Source of the DNA: an uncultured Clostridiaceae bacterium
Lineage (GTDB): Bacteria; Bacillota; Clostridia; Clostridiales; Clostridiaceae
Reading direction: 5' to 3'
DNA length: 34,009 nucleotides
Assembly: GCA_946405135.1 (NCBI GenBank)
Contig: CAMJGD010000026.1
Location: 1 to 34,009 of the forward strand
In this document: positions 1-8,066 of the stretch, one piece after another
Layout of the letters: every line of letters starts with the position of its first letter
How positions within the stretch are numbered: the stretch's first letter is position 1
Notes under the pieces: generated by a model
The model's input: only the letters and a program-made list of their open reading frames with translations
What the model was told of the DNA's origin: nothing
Databases searched by the model: none
Made by a program: the position numbers and the translations under genes

Positions 1-5
1 AATAT

Positions 6-38
6 AATTCCAGTAAAAATAAAAATTTCACTGGAATT
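6..38. repeat. Inverted repeat, possible end of an upstream gene
   Basis: The arms AATTCCAGT (6-14) and ACTGGAATT (30-38) pair perfectly around a 15-base AT-rich loop. No clear run of T follows on the plus strand. It could be a weak terminator of a gene left of the window, but that gene is not visible. Confidence 0.35.
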
Positions 39-72
39 TAGGTGCTAAATCTCTGTAATCTTCCAAATATAA

Positions 73-101
73 TTGACACGCCAGGCAGATTGTATTATAA
101 T
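73..101 (+). promoter_or_regulatory. Sigma-A promoter of rplM-rpsI
   Basis: A perfect -35 box TTGACA (73-78) and a perfect -10 box TATAAT (96-101) are separated by exactly 17 bases. This is a consensus housekeeping promoter, as expected for a ribosomal protein operon. Transcription should start near 108, giving a leader of about 105 bases before rplM. Confidence 0.85.
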
Positions 102-107
102 AATAAT

Positions 108-212
108 GTTTGTATTATAGATTTTTGTGTGTGTAAGATCCACTAGCCCCGGATCTTGACATAGAAGGATACGACAGGTAAAACCTAAGGTACAGTTCAG
201 GGAGGGAAAAAG
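108..212 (+). ncRNA. Structured 5' leader of rplM (probable L13 leader)
   Basis: The transcribed leader contains a 7-bp hairpin, AAGATCC (135-141) with GGATCTT (151-157), followed by a short ACAGGTAAAACCT stretch and a strong Shine-Dalgarno. Firmicute rplM genes often carry an autoregulatory L13 leader RNA at this position. I assign this one by position and fold, not by a covariance-model match, so the family name is tentative. Confidence 0.4.
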
Positions 213-647
213 ATGAAATCATACATGGCAAAGCCACAAGAAATCGAAAGAAAATGGTATGTTGTTGATGCTGCTGGAAAGCCATTAGGAAGAGTCGCAA
301 GCCAGGTCGCATCAATATTAAGAGGTAAGAACAAGCCTACATTTACACCAAATGTAGACACAGGTGATTACGTAATAGTTATTAATGCAGAAAAAGTAGT
401 TTTAACAGGAAAAAAATTAGATCAGAAAATGATGAGACATCATTCTTTATATCCAGGTGGATTAAAAGAGACTCCATATAGAGAAGTATTGGCAAAGAAG
501 CCAGAATTCGCTTTTGAAGAAGCTGTAAGAAGAATGCTTCCAAAGGGAGTGCTTGGAAGACAAATGCTTAAGAAGCTTAAGGTTTACAGAGGAGCTGAGC
601 ATGATCATGCAGCACAAAAACCAGAAGTACTTGAGCTAAAGTACTAA
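213..647 (+). CDS. rplM: 50S ribosomal protein L13
   Basis: This encodes a 144-residue L13, an early-assembling protein of the large ribosomal subunit. The characteristic segments are all present: [16 protein letters not shown] near residue 16, then [16 protein letters not shown], then a C-terminal [22 protein letters not shown] block. The length matches clostridial homologues, which also begin [17 protein letters not shown] Shine-Dalgarno sits 5-10 bases before the ATG. rpsI follows after 25 bases, the usual L13-S9 operon. There is nothing odd in the protein. Confidence 0.97.
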   Translation: MKSYMAKPQEIERKWYVVDAAGKPLGRVASQVASILRGKNKPTFTPNVDTGDYVIVINAEKVVLTGKKLDQKMMRHHSLYPGGLKETPYREVLAKKPEFAFEEAVRRMLPKGVLGRQMLKKLKVYRGAEHDHAAQKPEVLELKY

Positions 648-672
648 TAGGAAGCTGGGAGGAGGAATATAA

Positions 673-1065
673 ATGGCTAAGGTTCAATATATAGCAACTG
701 GAAGAAGAAAAAAAGCTGTAGCTAGAGTAAGACTTGTACCTGGTGAAGGTAGAGTAGTTATAAATAAAAGAGACATAGAGAGTTATTTCGGATTAGAAAC
801 ATTAAGATTTATTGTTAATCAACCATTAGAATTAACAGGCTCAAAAGATAAATTTGACGTTTTAGTAAATGTACATGGCGGTGGATTTACAGGTCAAGCA
901 GGAGCTATAAGACACGGAATATCTAGAGCTCTAGTTAAATCAGATGAAAGCTTAAAGTCAGAGTTAAAGAAGGCAGGGTTCTTAACAAGAGATCCAAGAA
1001 TGAAGGAAAGAAAGAAATACGGTCTTAAAAAGGCAAGAAGAGCACCACAGTTTTCAAAGAGATAA
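673..1065 (+). CDS. rpsI: 30S ribosomal protein S9
   Basis: This encodes a 130-residue S9 of the small subunit head, whose C-terminal tail reaches toward the P-site tRNA. The family pattern is clear: [16 protein letters not shown] at residues 6-21, the [19 protein letters not shown] core, and the basic tail [17 protein letters not shown] ending in the conserved SKR. A GGGAGGAGG Shine-Dalgarno precedes the ATG. It is the second gene of the rplM-rpsI operon and is followed at once by a strong terminator. Confidence 0.97.
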   Translation: MAKVQYIATGRRKKAVARVRLVPGEGRVVINKRDIESYFGLETLRFIVNQPLELTGSKDKFDVLVNVHGGGFTGQAGAIRHGISRALVKSDESLKSELKKAGFLTRDPRMKERKKYGLKKARRAPQFSKR

Positions 1066-1071
1066 TATCTC

Positions 1072-1098
1072 AAGAGAGGGATTCCTCTCTTTTTTTTA
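1072..1098 (+). terminator. Rho-independent terminator of rplM-rpsI
   Basis: The arms AAGAGAGG (1072-1079) and CCTCTCTT (1084-1091) form an 8-bp stem with a GATT loop, followed by a run of T to 1097. It lies 6 bases after the rpsI stop. Confidence 0.93.
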
Positions 1099-1298
1099 TG
1101 CACAATTTAGTATAAGATTATAATTAACTCATAGAATATTCCCTACTTTTAATTAATATTTATACATAAATTATTAATGTATACATTAAATGGAGAGTTA
1201 TATTAAGTTTAAGTTAAATCTATTAAATGTATATTAACAAAAGTGAAAAAATAATGTATCATTTTAGTGATAAAAAATTTTATAATGGGGGAATAGGT

Positions 1299-2912
1299 TT
1301 GGATGCTTTAAGTATGATCATTGGATTAATAGGTGGATTAGGACTTTTCCTATTTGGTATGAAACTTATGGGAGATGGACTGGAAAATGCAGCAGGAGAC
1401 AGCTTAAAAGTTATACTTGAAAAAGTAACCTCTAATCCTATAATGGGAGTTTTAGTAGGTACTGCTGTAACAGCTATAATACAGAGCAGCAGTGCTACCA
1501 CAGTAATGGTAGTAGGATTTGTAAATGCGGGCCTTATGAATTTATATCAGGCTGCAGGTGTAATTATGGGAGCTAACATAGGAACAACTGTCACAGCGCA
1601 AATGGTAGCTTTTAAGCTTGATCATGTAGCACCCATATTTGTTGGAATAGGAGCTGCAATAGTATTATTTTCTAAAGCAGATAAAAAGAGAGAAATTGGA
1701 AACATAATTCTTGGATTTGGTATTTTATTTATGGGTATGGGAATAATGGGTGATTCCATGAGTCCTATAGCTCAATCCAGTCAATTTAAAGAATTTGTAG
1801 TAACCGTAGGAGACAATTGGATAATAGGTCTTATAGCTGGACTGGCTATGACTGCAGTAGTTCAGAGTTCTTCAGCTACCACAGGAATACTAATAGCTTT
1901 AGCAAGTACTGGTTCTATAACTATGAAAGTAGCATTGCCTATAATATTTGGTTGTAATATAGGTACTTGTGTTACTGCACTTTTATCAAGCATAGGTACT
2001 TCAAAAACAGCTAAGAAAGCTGCACTTGTACATCTTTTCTTTAATATTTTTGGTACATTGATATTTATTCCTTTAATGTCACCTTTAATTCACATAGTTG
2101 AATACATAAGTCCTGATTCGGTAAAAAGACAGATTGCAAATGCACATACTATATTTAATATTACCAATACATTAATAATGTTACCACTTATTAAATATTT
2201 AATAGTACTAGTTAATAAAATAATACCAGGTGAGGATGAAATAGAAAAAGTAGGTGCTAAGTACATAGATGATAGATTATTAGAAACTCCTGTAATAGCA
2301 GAAGGACAAGTTATTAAAGAAACTATAAGAATGGCTAATAAAGCAAAGGAAAATCTTGAACTATCTATGGAAGCTTTTAAAACCAATGATGATAACTTAG
2401 TGGCTAAAGTTTATGAAAATGAAAAGATTATTAACGCTTTAGAACAAGATATAACCACATACTTAGTGAAATTATCTAAATCTGAGCTGTCTGATGAACA
2501 ACTTGGAATAGTAGCTTCTACTTTTCATGTAGTAAATGATATAGAAAGAATTGGTGATCATGCAGAAAATATTGCGGATTTGACCAGTGAAAAGATAGCC
2601 AAAAAGCTGGAGTATACAGAAGATGGTATGAAAGATTTAAAATCCATGTATGATTACACTTTAAATGCATTAGAGATAGCTATTCAAAGCTATGAAAGTC
2701 ACGATGCAAAAAAAGCAGAAACCATTAATGATATAGAACAAAGGATAGATTCTCTTGAAAAAGAATTTAGATCTGCTCATATAAAGAGATTAAATAGTGG
2801 ATTATGCAATGCCCATGCAGGAGCAGTATTTTTAGATATAATAAGTAATCTTGAAAGAATTGGTGATCATTCTACTAATATAGCAGAATGTGTAATGAAT
2901 AGCGTTAAATAA
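1299..2912 (+). CDS. Na/Pi cotransporter family protein with PhoU-like tail
   Basis: This is a membrane protein of the Na/phosphate cotransporter family (NptA/YjbB-like, SLC34-related), probably moving phosphate across the cytoplasmic membrane. The N-terminal part is strongly hydrophobic and carries the family's two QSSSATT motifs, near residues 62 and 189. Roughly the last 190 residues form a PhoU-like helical domain with two ERIGDH motifs. I chose TTG at 1299: a GGGGG Shine-Dalgarno lies 7 bases before it, and the protein then opens directly into the conserved DALSMIIGLIGGLGLF helix. An in-frame ATG at 1227 would add 24 unconserved residues. The product is 537 residues from TTG. It stands alone between two terminators. 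Confidence 0.88.
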   Translation: MDALSMIIGLIGGLGLFLFGMKLMGDGLENAAGDSLKVILEKVTSNPIMGVLVGTAVTAIIQSSSATTVMVVGFVNAGLMNLYQAAGVIMGANIGTTVTAQMVAFKLDHVAPIFVGIGAAIVLFSKADKKREIGNIILGFGILFMGMGIMGDSMSPIAQSSQFKEFVVTVGDNWIIGLIAGLAMTAVVQSSSATTGILIALASTGSITMKVALPIIFGCNIGTCVTALLSSIGTSKTAKKAALVHLFFNIFGTLIFIPLMSPLIHIVEYISPDSVKRQIANAHTIFNITNTLIMLPLIKYLIVLVNKIIPGEDEIEKVGAKYIDDRLLETPVIAEGQVIKETIRMANKAKENLELSMEAFKTNDDNLVAKVYENEKIINALEQDITTYLVKLSKSELSDEQLGIVASTFHVVNDIERIGDHAENIADLTSEKIAKKLEYTEDGMKDLKSMYDYTLNALEIAIQSYESHDAKKAETINDIEQRIDSLEKEFRSAHIKRLNSGLCNAHAGAVFLDIISNLERIGDHSTNIAECVMNSVK

Positions 2913-2937
2913 ATTTAATATTAAATAAATTGAGAAG

Positions 2938-2992
2938 ATATAGCTTGAAACTCTAAAAAGTTTTTGTTAGGAGTTCAAGCTATATATTTTTT
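2938..2992 (+). terminator. Rho-independent terminator after the Na/Pi cotransporter
   Basis: A long stem forms between ATATAGCTTGAAACTC (2938-2953) and GAGTTCAAGCTATAT (2971-2985), with one bulged base. It is followed by ATTTTTT. It lies 25 bases after the stop codon. Confidence 0.85.
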
Positions 2993-3075
2993 ATAACTGC
3001 TTTTAAGCATAAAAAATAGTAAAGTGTAAACAATAATCACAGAATGTACAGTTTTAAGTGACTAGGAGTGATATT

Positions 3076-3780
3076 ATGTATGCAAAAAAGTATATAAAAA
3101 ACTTTTTTATGTGTATGCTCTTTATTACAATTTTTATAAGCAATAGCAGTGTTTGTCCAAGAGCTGAAAGTGAAAATAACGATTCCAATAATAAATATAT
3201 TATTTTATTAGACCCAGGACATGGAGGAATGGATGGTGGAGCAGTTTCTAAAAATGGTACCGTAGAAAAAGGAATAAATTTATCTATAAGTAAAAAATTA
3301 AAGCAAGAACTGGAGAAGTCAGGTTATACAGTGCTTATGACAAGGGAGGAGGATATAGGCTTATATAGTCAAAAGGGTACTGTAAAAAGTAAAAAGGTAG
3401 AAGATCTGAACAATAGATGCAAAATGAAAAAAGATACTAGTTGTCATATGTTTATAAGCATACATTTGAATATGTTTCCTCAATCTAAATATTATGGAGC
3501 ACAGGTTTGGTATTCAGGATACGAAGAAAGTAAAAAATTTGCAGAAATATTGCAGGAAACTTTAAGAGAAAATTTAGATACGGATAACCATAGAAAAGCA
3601 AAGCCTGCCTCAGACAGCTATAAGATATTGAGAGATGGATATAAAGCACCTTCTGTTATAGTAGAATGTGGTTTTTTATCCAATGAACAAGAAGAAAAAA
3701 ATTTAAAAAGCGAGGAATATCAACAAAAAATAGCGGAAGCTATAGCTAAAGCTGTAAATAAATATTACTTTAAACAATAA
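3076..3780 (+). CDS. cwlD: N-acetylmuramoyl-L-alanine amidase CwlD
   Basis: This is a zinc amidase of the Amidase_3 family. CwlD removes peptide stems from muramic acid during spore cortex synthesis, the first step toward muramic-delta-lactam. A signal-anchor helix covers about residues 6-26. Zinc ligands are His49 in DPGHGG, Glu64 in VEKGINL and His130 in SIHLN; the catalytic Glu197 is in VECGFLSN. The product is 234 residues, the normal size. The start is ATG 3076, placed 7 bases after AGGAG; the in-frame GTG at 3058 lies upstream of that ribosome site and is unlikely. The L13-S9 then CwlD neighbourhood is typical of clostridia. Confidence 0.93.
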   Translation: MYAKKYIKNFFMCMLFITIFISNSSVCPRAESENNDSNNKYIILLDPGHGGMDGGAVSKNGTVEKGINLSISKKLKQELEKSGYTVLMTREEDIGLYSQKGTVKSKKVEDLNNRCKMKKDTSCHMFISIHLNMFPQSKYYGAQVWYSGYEESKKFAEILQETLRENLDTDNHRKAKPASDSYKILRDGYKAPSVIVECGFLSNEQEEKNLKSEEYQQKIAEAIAKAVNKYYFKQ

Positions 3781-3898
3781 AATCTGTATATTTCCTAGGA
3801 AATATGCGAGTAAGCACCTTAACATGGAAGTTTTTAAAAACATGGTATATCTAATATTTTCCATAAAACTTGTCCAATTTAATTGAAATTATAAGATA

Positions 3899-3941
3899 AG
3901 GACTGTGGGTAGAGTAGTCTTATTCATTATGCCACAGTCCT
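3899..3941. terminator. Inverted repeat between converging cwlD and DUF3048 genes
   Basis: The arms AGGACTGTGG (3899-3908) and CCACAGTCCT (3932-3941) pair perfectly over 10 bp around a 23-base loop. It sits between two genes that point at each other, and ends 3 bases from the minus-strand stop codon. Neither side has a strong T run, so it may be a weak two-way terminator. Confidence 0.5.
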
Positions 3942-3944
3942 ACA

Positions 3945-4721
3945 TTATTTATAGACTACAGAAGTATTTTTTTTAACTATTATCCACCAGGTTTTACCTC
4001 TTAGTAGAGACAAATCATTTCCTTGCTCGTCTGTAATCTTTATAGGTTTTGATTCTTTATTCCATTTTATATTCAGCACTTTCCCTCCACAGAATAAAAG
4101 ACCATCACCTTTTCCATCTATGTCTTTTGAAAGGTAGGAAGAAGATTCATCCACCCATTGTATTATTATATTAGATGTACTAATAGGTTTATTAGTATTT
4201 TCATCTCTATCTTTTACATTGTTTTTAAAGTGATAATATAAACCATCTTCATATATAAAATTAGAATAAAACTCTGGAGAAAATGAGATAAATAATACGG
4301 TAGCATTTTTTCTATTTTCAAGAGATAGATCTACCATATCTAAAAATTTAAATTTCGGTAATACATCTAGATTTATATTATCTATGTGAGTTATAGGGAA
4401 TTTCTTTTCTGGTACTTTATTATAGAATATGGCTTTATATATCATAGTTTCACCATTCATATACTCATATACTATATCCGCATCTCCCATACCTGCAAAC
4501 CTATTTATTTCATTGGAATTTATATAAGTTACCTCCATAGGATTTTTTGCATTTTGATAAACTGCTTCTAATCTTTCTCCAGTTATAGGAGATACATTAA
4601 TACTGTTTTTAGGCACATAGTTTATCTCCTTATGTAGCACTTTAGCAAAGGTAAAAATCATAATAAGTATTAAAACAAAAATGATTATATAAAACAAATA
4701 ATTGATAATTTTTTTATACAT
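3945..4721 (-). CDS. Membrane-anchored DUF3048 (YerB-like) protein
   Basis: This 258-residue protein has a single N-terminal membrane helix (about residues 7-26) and an outside-facing domain. It shows the DUF3048 pattern: SPITGERL near residue 45, an ADIVYEYMNGETMIYKAIFY block, and a C-terminal TSNIIIQWVDES...GLLFCGGKVLNIKW...GKTWWIIV block. YerB, the Bacillus member, is a lipoprotein reported to interact with the PcrA helicase region; its function is otherwise unclear. This copy is shorter than the 320-350 residues I expect for the family, has no lipobox cysteine, and lacks the HN-YTS-type middle segment. An AGGAG lies 6-7 bases before the ATG. It is a monocistronic gene converging on cwlD. 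Confidence 0.75.
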   Translation of the reverse strand: MYKKIINYLFYIIIFVLILIMIFTFAKVLHKEINYVPKNSINVSPITGERLEAVYQNAKNPMEVTYINSNEINRFAGMGDADIVYEYMNGETMIYKAIFYNKVPEKKFPITHIDNINLDVLPKFKFLDMVDLSLENRKNATVLFISFSPEFYSNFIYEDGLYYHFKNNVKDRDENTNKPISTSNIIIQWVDESSSYLSKDIDGKGDGLLFCGGKVLNIKWNKESKPIKITDEQGNDLSLLRGKTWWIIVKKNTSVVYK

Positions 4722-4945
4722 GATTAACTCCTATTAAAAAAGCATTATATAAAATTATACTTATGTATTATTTTAAATATACTTAACTTTTAGCAATCAG
4801 TAGAATTTTATAAAAATATTAAATAGATTTTAATTTATATCATTAATTTAAAGCTGTATTTTAAAAAAATATCAACAATCATTTAAATATATAAACAAAC
4901 TGTAAATAAAGCCTTATTCCATGTAAAAAAAATGTTGAAATATTA

Positions 4946-4974
4946 TTGAATGGTACCTACCATTATGCTATTAT
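4946..4974 (+). promoter_or_regulatory. Sigma-A promoter of gntR and probably the glm cluster
   Basis: A -35 box TTGAAT (4946-4951) and a -10 box TATTAT (4969-4974) are spaced by 17 bases. The spacer contains a perfect palindrome, so the promoter looks repressible. Confidence 0.6.
4949..4964. promoter_or_regulatory. Palindromic operator candidate 1 (GntR box)
   Basis: AATGGTACCTACCATT is an inverted repeat with arms AATGGTA and TACCATT around CC. It lies inside the spacer between the -35 and -10 boxes of the gntR promoter. It shares the ATGG-N6-CCAT pattern with the second site at 4982. Confidence 0.55.
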
Positions 4975-4981
4975 TTACTTG

Positions 4982-4995
4982 ATGGACTAATCCAT
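4982..4995. promoter_or_regulatory. Palindromic operator candidate 2 (GntR box)
   Basis: ATGGACTAATCCAT has arms ATGGA and TCCAT around CTAA and fits ATGG-N6-CCAT. Its centre is 32 bp from the centre of the first site, about three helical turns, and it lies at the expected transcription start. A bound dimer here would block initiation. Confidence 0.5.
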
Positions 4996-5016
4996 TAATC
5001 CATTGGGCATGGGAGG

Positions 5017-5994
5017 GTGATTAAAATAAATATAGTATTAAACAAGGATAGTGGAGTACCATTATATCTTCAAGTAAAAAAACAAATAATGGATCTTATA
5101 AGAAATGGCTCTCTCAGGGTTGGTACTAAAATGCCCACAGAAAGAGAATTATCAGAAAATTTAAAAGTAAGCAGAAATACAGTAAGTTCAGCGTATAAGG
5201 AATTAGAAAAAGAAGGAGTTTTAAAATCTTATCAAGGAAGAGGAACCTTTGTAGCAGAAGAAGCTAGACCTTGGAAGGCAAAAAATATTAAAGATAAGAT
5301 AATAAAATTTGTAGACTTAGGATTGGAAGAAGCTATGGAAACAGGCATGAGTACAGAAGAGTTTTTAGACATAGTAAGTAACAGAGTACAAGAAAAACAG
5401 GAAGCGATGAAAAAGATTACTGCGGTATATATAGAGTGTAATATCGAACAAGCAAGGATGTTTAGTAAAGAATTAAGCGATAGCATAAATATGAATGTAA
5501 TACCATTAACCTTAGCTGATTTAGAAGAAATGGACAGTAATATAGTAAATATTATAGAAAAATCCCAGGTTATCATAGCTACCTTTAACCATGTAAATGA
5601 AGTAAATAAACTTATAAGTGGATTCAATAAAGAAATTTTAGGAGTAGCAATAAACCCTGATTTAGAAACTATAGTAAAAATAGCCAGGTATCCAGGTGAT
5701 ACAAAATTTGGATTCTTGTGCATTTCAGAAGAATTTATGTTTAAGATAAAAGGGGCTTTAGAAACTGCTGGATTAGCTAATATTGATATAGTATATTCTA
5801 ATACCTATGATGAAAAAGAAATTATAAAAATAATAGATAATTCTGATGTAATAATAGTTTCACCGGGAAGATATAATGAAATTAAAAAATTAAACTATAA
5901 AAATAAAGACATAATAAAATTTTTATACAGTTTAGATGATGGTTCAGTAAAAGCATTAAAATCGAAAATACTGGATGTAAGTTATCTAGAGTAA
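5017..5994 (+). CDS. GntR-family transcriptional regulator
   Basis: A 325-residue regulator. Residues 12-80 form a GntR winged helix: PLYLQVKKQIMDLIRNG, then KMPTERELSENLKVSRNTVSSAYKELEKEGVL, then the wing YQGRGTFVAEE. The remaining 240 residues are a mixed alpha/beta ligand or oligomerisation domain that I do not recognise. It is the first gene before glmS, 90 bases upstream on the same strand, so it is the natural candidate regulator of glutamate fermentation and of itself. The start is uncertain: GTG 5017 touches the GGGAGG ribosome site with no spacing, while ATT 5020 or ATA 5026 would be spaced better. The conserved reading begins by residue 4 in either case. Confidence 0.85.
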   Translation: MIKINIVLNKDSGVPLYLQVKKQIMDLIRNGSLRVGTKMPTERELSENLKVSRNTVSSAYKELEKEGVLKSYQGRGTFVAEEARPWKAKNIKDKIIKFVDLGLEEAMETGMSTEEFLDIVSNRVQEKQEAMKKITAVYIECNIEQARMFSKELSDSINMNVIPLTLADLEEMDSNIVNIIEKSQVIIATFNHVNEVNKLISGFNKEILGVAINPDLETIVKIARYPGDTKFGFLCISEEFMFKIKGALETAGLANIDIVYSNTYDEKEIIKIIDNSDVIIVSPGRYNEIKKLNYKNKDIIKFLYSLDDGSVKALKSKILDVSYLE

Positions 5995-6084
5995 TATAAA
6001 CCTACGAGGCATATTAAAGATTTATAGGTAAAATAGCCTATGAGTTTTATATAAAAAGAAATGTATTTAGGAGGAATTATCAAT

Positions 6085-6498
6085 ATGGATAAAAAGACAT
6101 TAGTGCTTGGTGTCATAGGATCAGATTGTCATGCGGTAGGTAATAAAATTTTAGATTATGCTCTTACAGAAGCAGGCTTCAATGTGATTAATATAGGAGT
6201 TTTATCTCCTCAAGAAGATTTTATAAATGCTGCTGTAGAGACAAATGCAGATGTAATAGTAGTTTCTTCCCTTTATGGACATGGAGAAATCGATTGCAGA
6301 GGCATGAGAGAAAACTGCGAAGAAGCAGGATTAAAAGGAATATTATTATATGTAGGTGGAAACATAGTTGTAGGAAAGCAGAACTGGGAAGATGTAGAGA
6401 AAAGGTTTAAAGCCATGGGATTTGATAGGGTATTCCCTCCAGGAACCTCTATTGATACCACTGTAGAATGTTTAAGAAAAGATTTAAAAATAGAATAA
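6085..6498 (+). CDS. glmS: Glutamate mutase sigma (S) subunit
   Basis: This is the B12-binding component of coenzyme B12-dependent glutamate mutase, which rearranges L-glutamate to (2S,3S)-3-methylaspartate. It has the base-off/His-on cobalamin signature D14-x-H16-x-x-G19, where His16 is the known cobalt ligand. Further B12 contacts are in SSLYGHGE near residue 61 and VGGNIVVG near residue 92. The product is 137 residues, the same as the characterised clostridial protein. The start is ATG 6085, preceded by AGGAGG at 6069-6074; the in-frame ATG 6061 lies ahead of that site. First enzyme gene of the methylaspartate cluster. Confidence 0.97.
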   Translation: MDKKTLVLGVIGSDCHAVGNKILDYALTEAGFNVINIGVLSPQEDFINAAVETNADVIVVSSLYGHGEIDCRGMRENCEEAGLKGILLYVGGNIVVGKQNWEDVEKRFKAMGFDRVFPPGTSIDTTVECLRKDLKIE

Positions 6499-6523
6499 AT
6501 GTTTATAAACTGGAAGTGATTAT

Positions 6524-8017
6524 ATGAATGCATATTTACTAATAGACTTTGGAAGCACGTACACAAAGCTTACAGCAGTAGATATAGATAATGAGGTTAT
6601 ATTAGGAACTGCTAAAGATATAACCACTATAGAAGATAATATAATGATAGGCTTTAATAATGCCTATGATAAACTCATGAAAGATTTAGAAGGTAAAGAG
6701 GTAAACTTTGTTAAAAAATTAGCATGCTCTTCTGCAGCAGGAGGACTTAAGATGATAGCTATAGGATTAGTTCCTGAGCTTACTGCAGAAGCAGCAAAAA
6801 GAGCTGCTCTTGGTGCAGGAGCAAGGGTGATTAAAACTTACAGCTATGAGCTTACAGAGACAGAGTTAAAAGAAATAGAAGAGTCAAAACTAGATATAAT
6901 ACTTCTTGCTGGTGGAACAGATGGAGGAAATAAAGATTGTATCATACATAACGCAAAGATATTAGCTAAACACCACATAAATCTTCCGATGGTGGTAGCA
7001 GGAAATAAGGTAGCCAGTGATGAGATAAGAGAAATATTAAGTGAAGAAAATATATATTTTTCCATTACAGAAAACGTTATGCCAAAATTAAACTCATTAA
7101 ATGTAGAACCTGCTAGAGAAGAGATAAGAAAAATATTTATGAGCAGAATAGTAAATGCTAAGGGCCTTAAAAATGCAGAGAAATTTGTAAGTGGAATACT
7201 TATGCCAACTCCGGCAGCAGTTTTAAAAGCAGCTAGTGTGTTAAGCAAAGGCAGTGATAAAGAAGAAGGAGTTGGAGATCTAGTAGTGTTAGATATAGGT
7301 GGAGCTACTACAGATGTACATTCATTAGCCTTAGGAGAACCTTCAAAACCTGGAGTTACTTTAAGAGGATTAGAAGAACCTTTTGCCAAAAGAACTGTAG
7401 AAGGAGATTTAGGTATGAGATATTCTGCACTATCCTTATGGGAAGCCGCAGGTACAAGAAAACTCAGAAAATACTTAAAGAATAAAGAATTAGATGTAGA
7501 AGCTAGCTGTAAATATAGATCAGAGCACATTAAAATGGTGCCAAGTACGGAAGAAGAGATAGAATTTGATGAAGCTATGGCAAAAGTTGCCACAGATTTA
7601 TCTATGGAAAGACACTGTGGTTATGTAGAACCTGTATATTCTCCACTAGGGGTTATATATTCCCAATATGGAAAAGATTTAATGGAAGTTAAATATATGA
7701 TAGGAACAGGTGGAGTACTAGTACACAGCAATAATCCTGCAGGCATATTAAAAGCAGGAGCCTTTTCAAATGAAAATTTAAATTCATTAAAGCCCCAAAG
7801 ACCAAAATATTTACTTGACAAAACCTATATACTTTCAGCTATGGGACTTTTAGCAGAAGATTATCCAGATAAGGCTGTCAGAATAATGAAGAAATATTTA
7901 ATTGAAATAGAAAGCGACGAAATAGAAGAAGACAAAGAAGATATTATGACTAAAAGAATAAAAAAAGAGTTTAGTGATAAAGCTTTTACTGACAATCATT
8001 GTGATATGATGTTTTAA
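6524..8017 (+). CDS. glmL: Glutamate mutase chaperone/reactivase GlmL (MutL)
   Basis: A 497-residue protein of the GlmL/MutL family, built on an actin/Hsp70-like ATPase fold. It is always found between glmS and glmE and is thought to protect or reactivate the mutase, by analogy with diol dehydratase reactivases. Visible ATPase motifs are LIDFGSTYTKLTAVD at residues 6-20 (phosphate 1), LLAGGTDGGN near 128, VLDIGGATTDVHSL near 255 (phosphate 2) and IGTGGVLVHS near 392 (adenosine site). GGAAGTG precedes the ATG. It starts 25 bases after glmS. The function as reactivase is inferred from context and family, not proven by motif alone. Confidence 0.93.
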   Translation: MNAYLLIDFGSTYTKLTAVDIDNEVILGTAKDITTIEDNIMIGFNNAYDKLMKDLEGKEVNFVKKLACSSAAGGLKMIAIGLVPELTAEAAKRAALGAGARVIKTYSYELTETELKEIEESKLDIILLAGGTDGGNKDCIIHNAKILAKHHINLPMVVAGNKVASDEIREILSEENIYFSITENVMPKLNSLNVEPAREEIRKIFMSRIVNAKGLKNAEKFVSGILMPTPAAVLKAASVLSKGSDKEEGVGDLVVLDIGGATTDVHSLALGEPSKPGVTLRGLEEPFAKRTVEGDLGMRYSALSLWEAAGTRKLRKYLKNKELDVEASCKYRSEHIKMVPSTEEEIEFDEAMAKVATDLSMERHCGYVEPVYSPLGVIYSQYGKDLMEVKYMIGTGGVLVHSNNPAGILKAGAFSNENLNSLKPQRPKYLLDKTYILSAMGLLAEDYPDKAVRIMKKYLIEIESDEIEEDKEDIMTKRIKKEFSDKAFTDNHCDMMF

Positions 8018-8066
8018 TTTCAAAATTTTATATGAAATTATAAATTAGGAAGGGCAGGTATAAAAA

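Larger units (their letters stand above)
4722..5016. other. Divergent intergenic region (DUF3048 / gntR)
   Basis: This AT-rich region separates the minus-strand DUF3048 gene from the gntR-glm cluster. The right half holds the gntR promoter and two palindromes described separately. The left half (4722-4930) shows no gene, no tRNA and no recognisable riboswitch. In particular I see no cobalamin riboswitch, even though the downstream glutamate mutase is B12-dependent. Confidence 0.6.

Noticed and set aside
5995-6084. A cobalamin riboswitch before glmS
   Set aside because: The gap is only 90 bases and shows no B12-box-like core or extended fold; none is visible at 4722-5016 either.
6844-7593. 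A 249-codon open frame on the minus strand inside glmL
   Set aside because: It lies wholly antisense to a well-supported gene, has serine- and leucine-rich shadow composition, and has no recognisable family.
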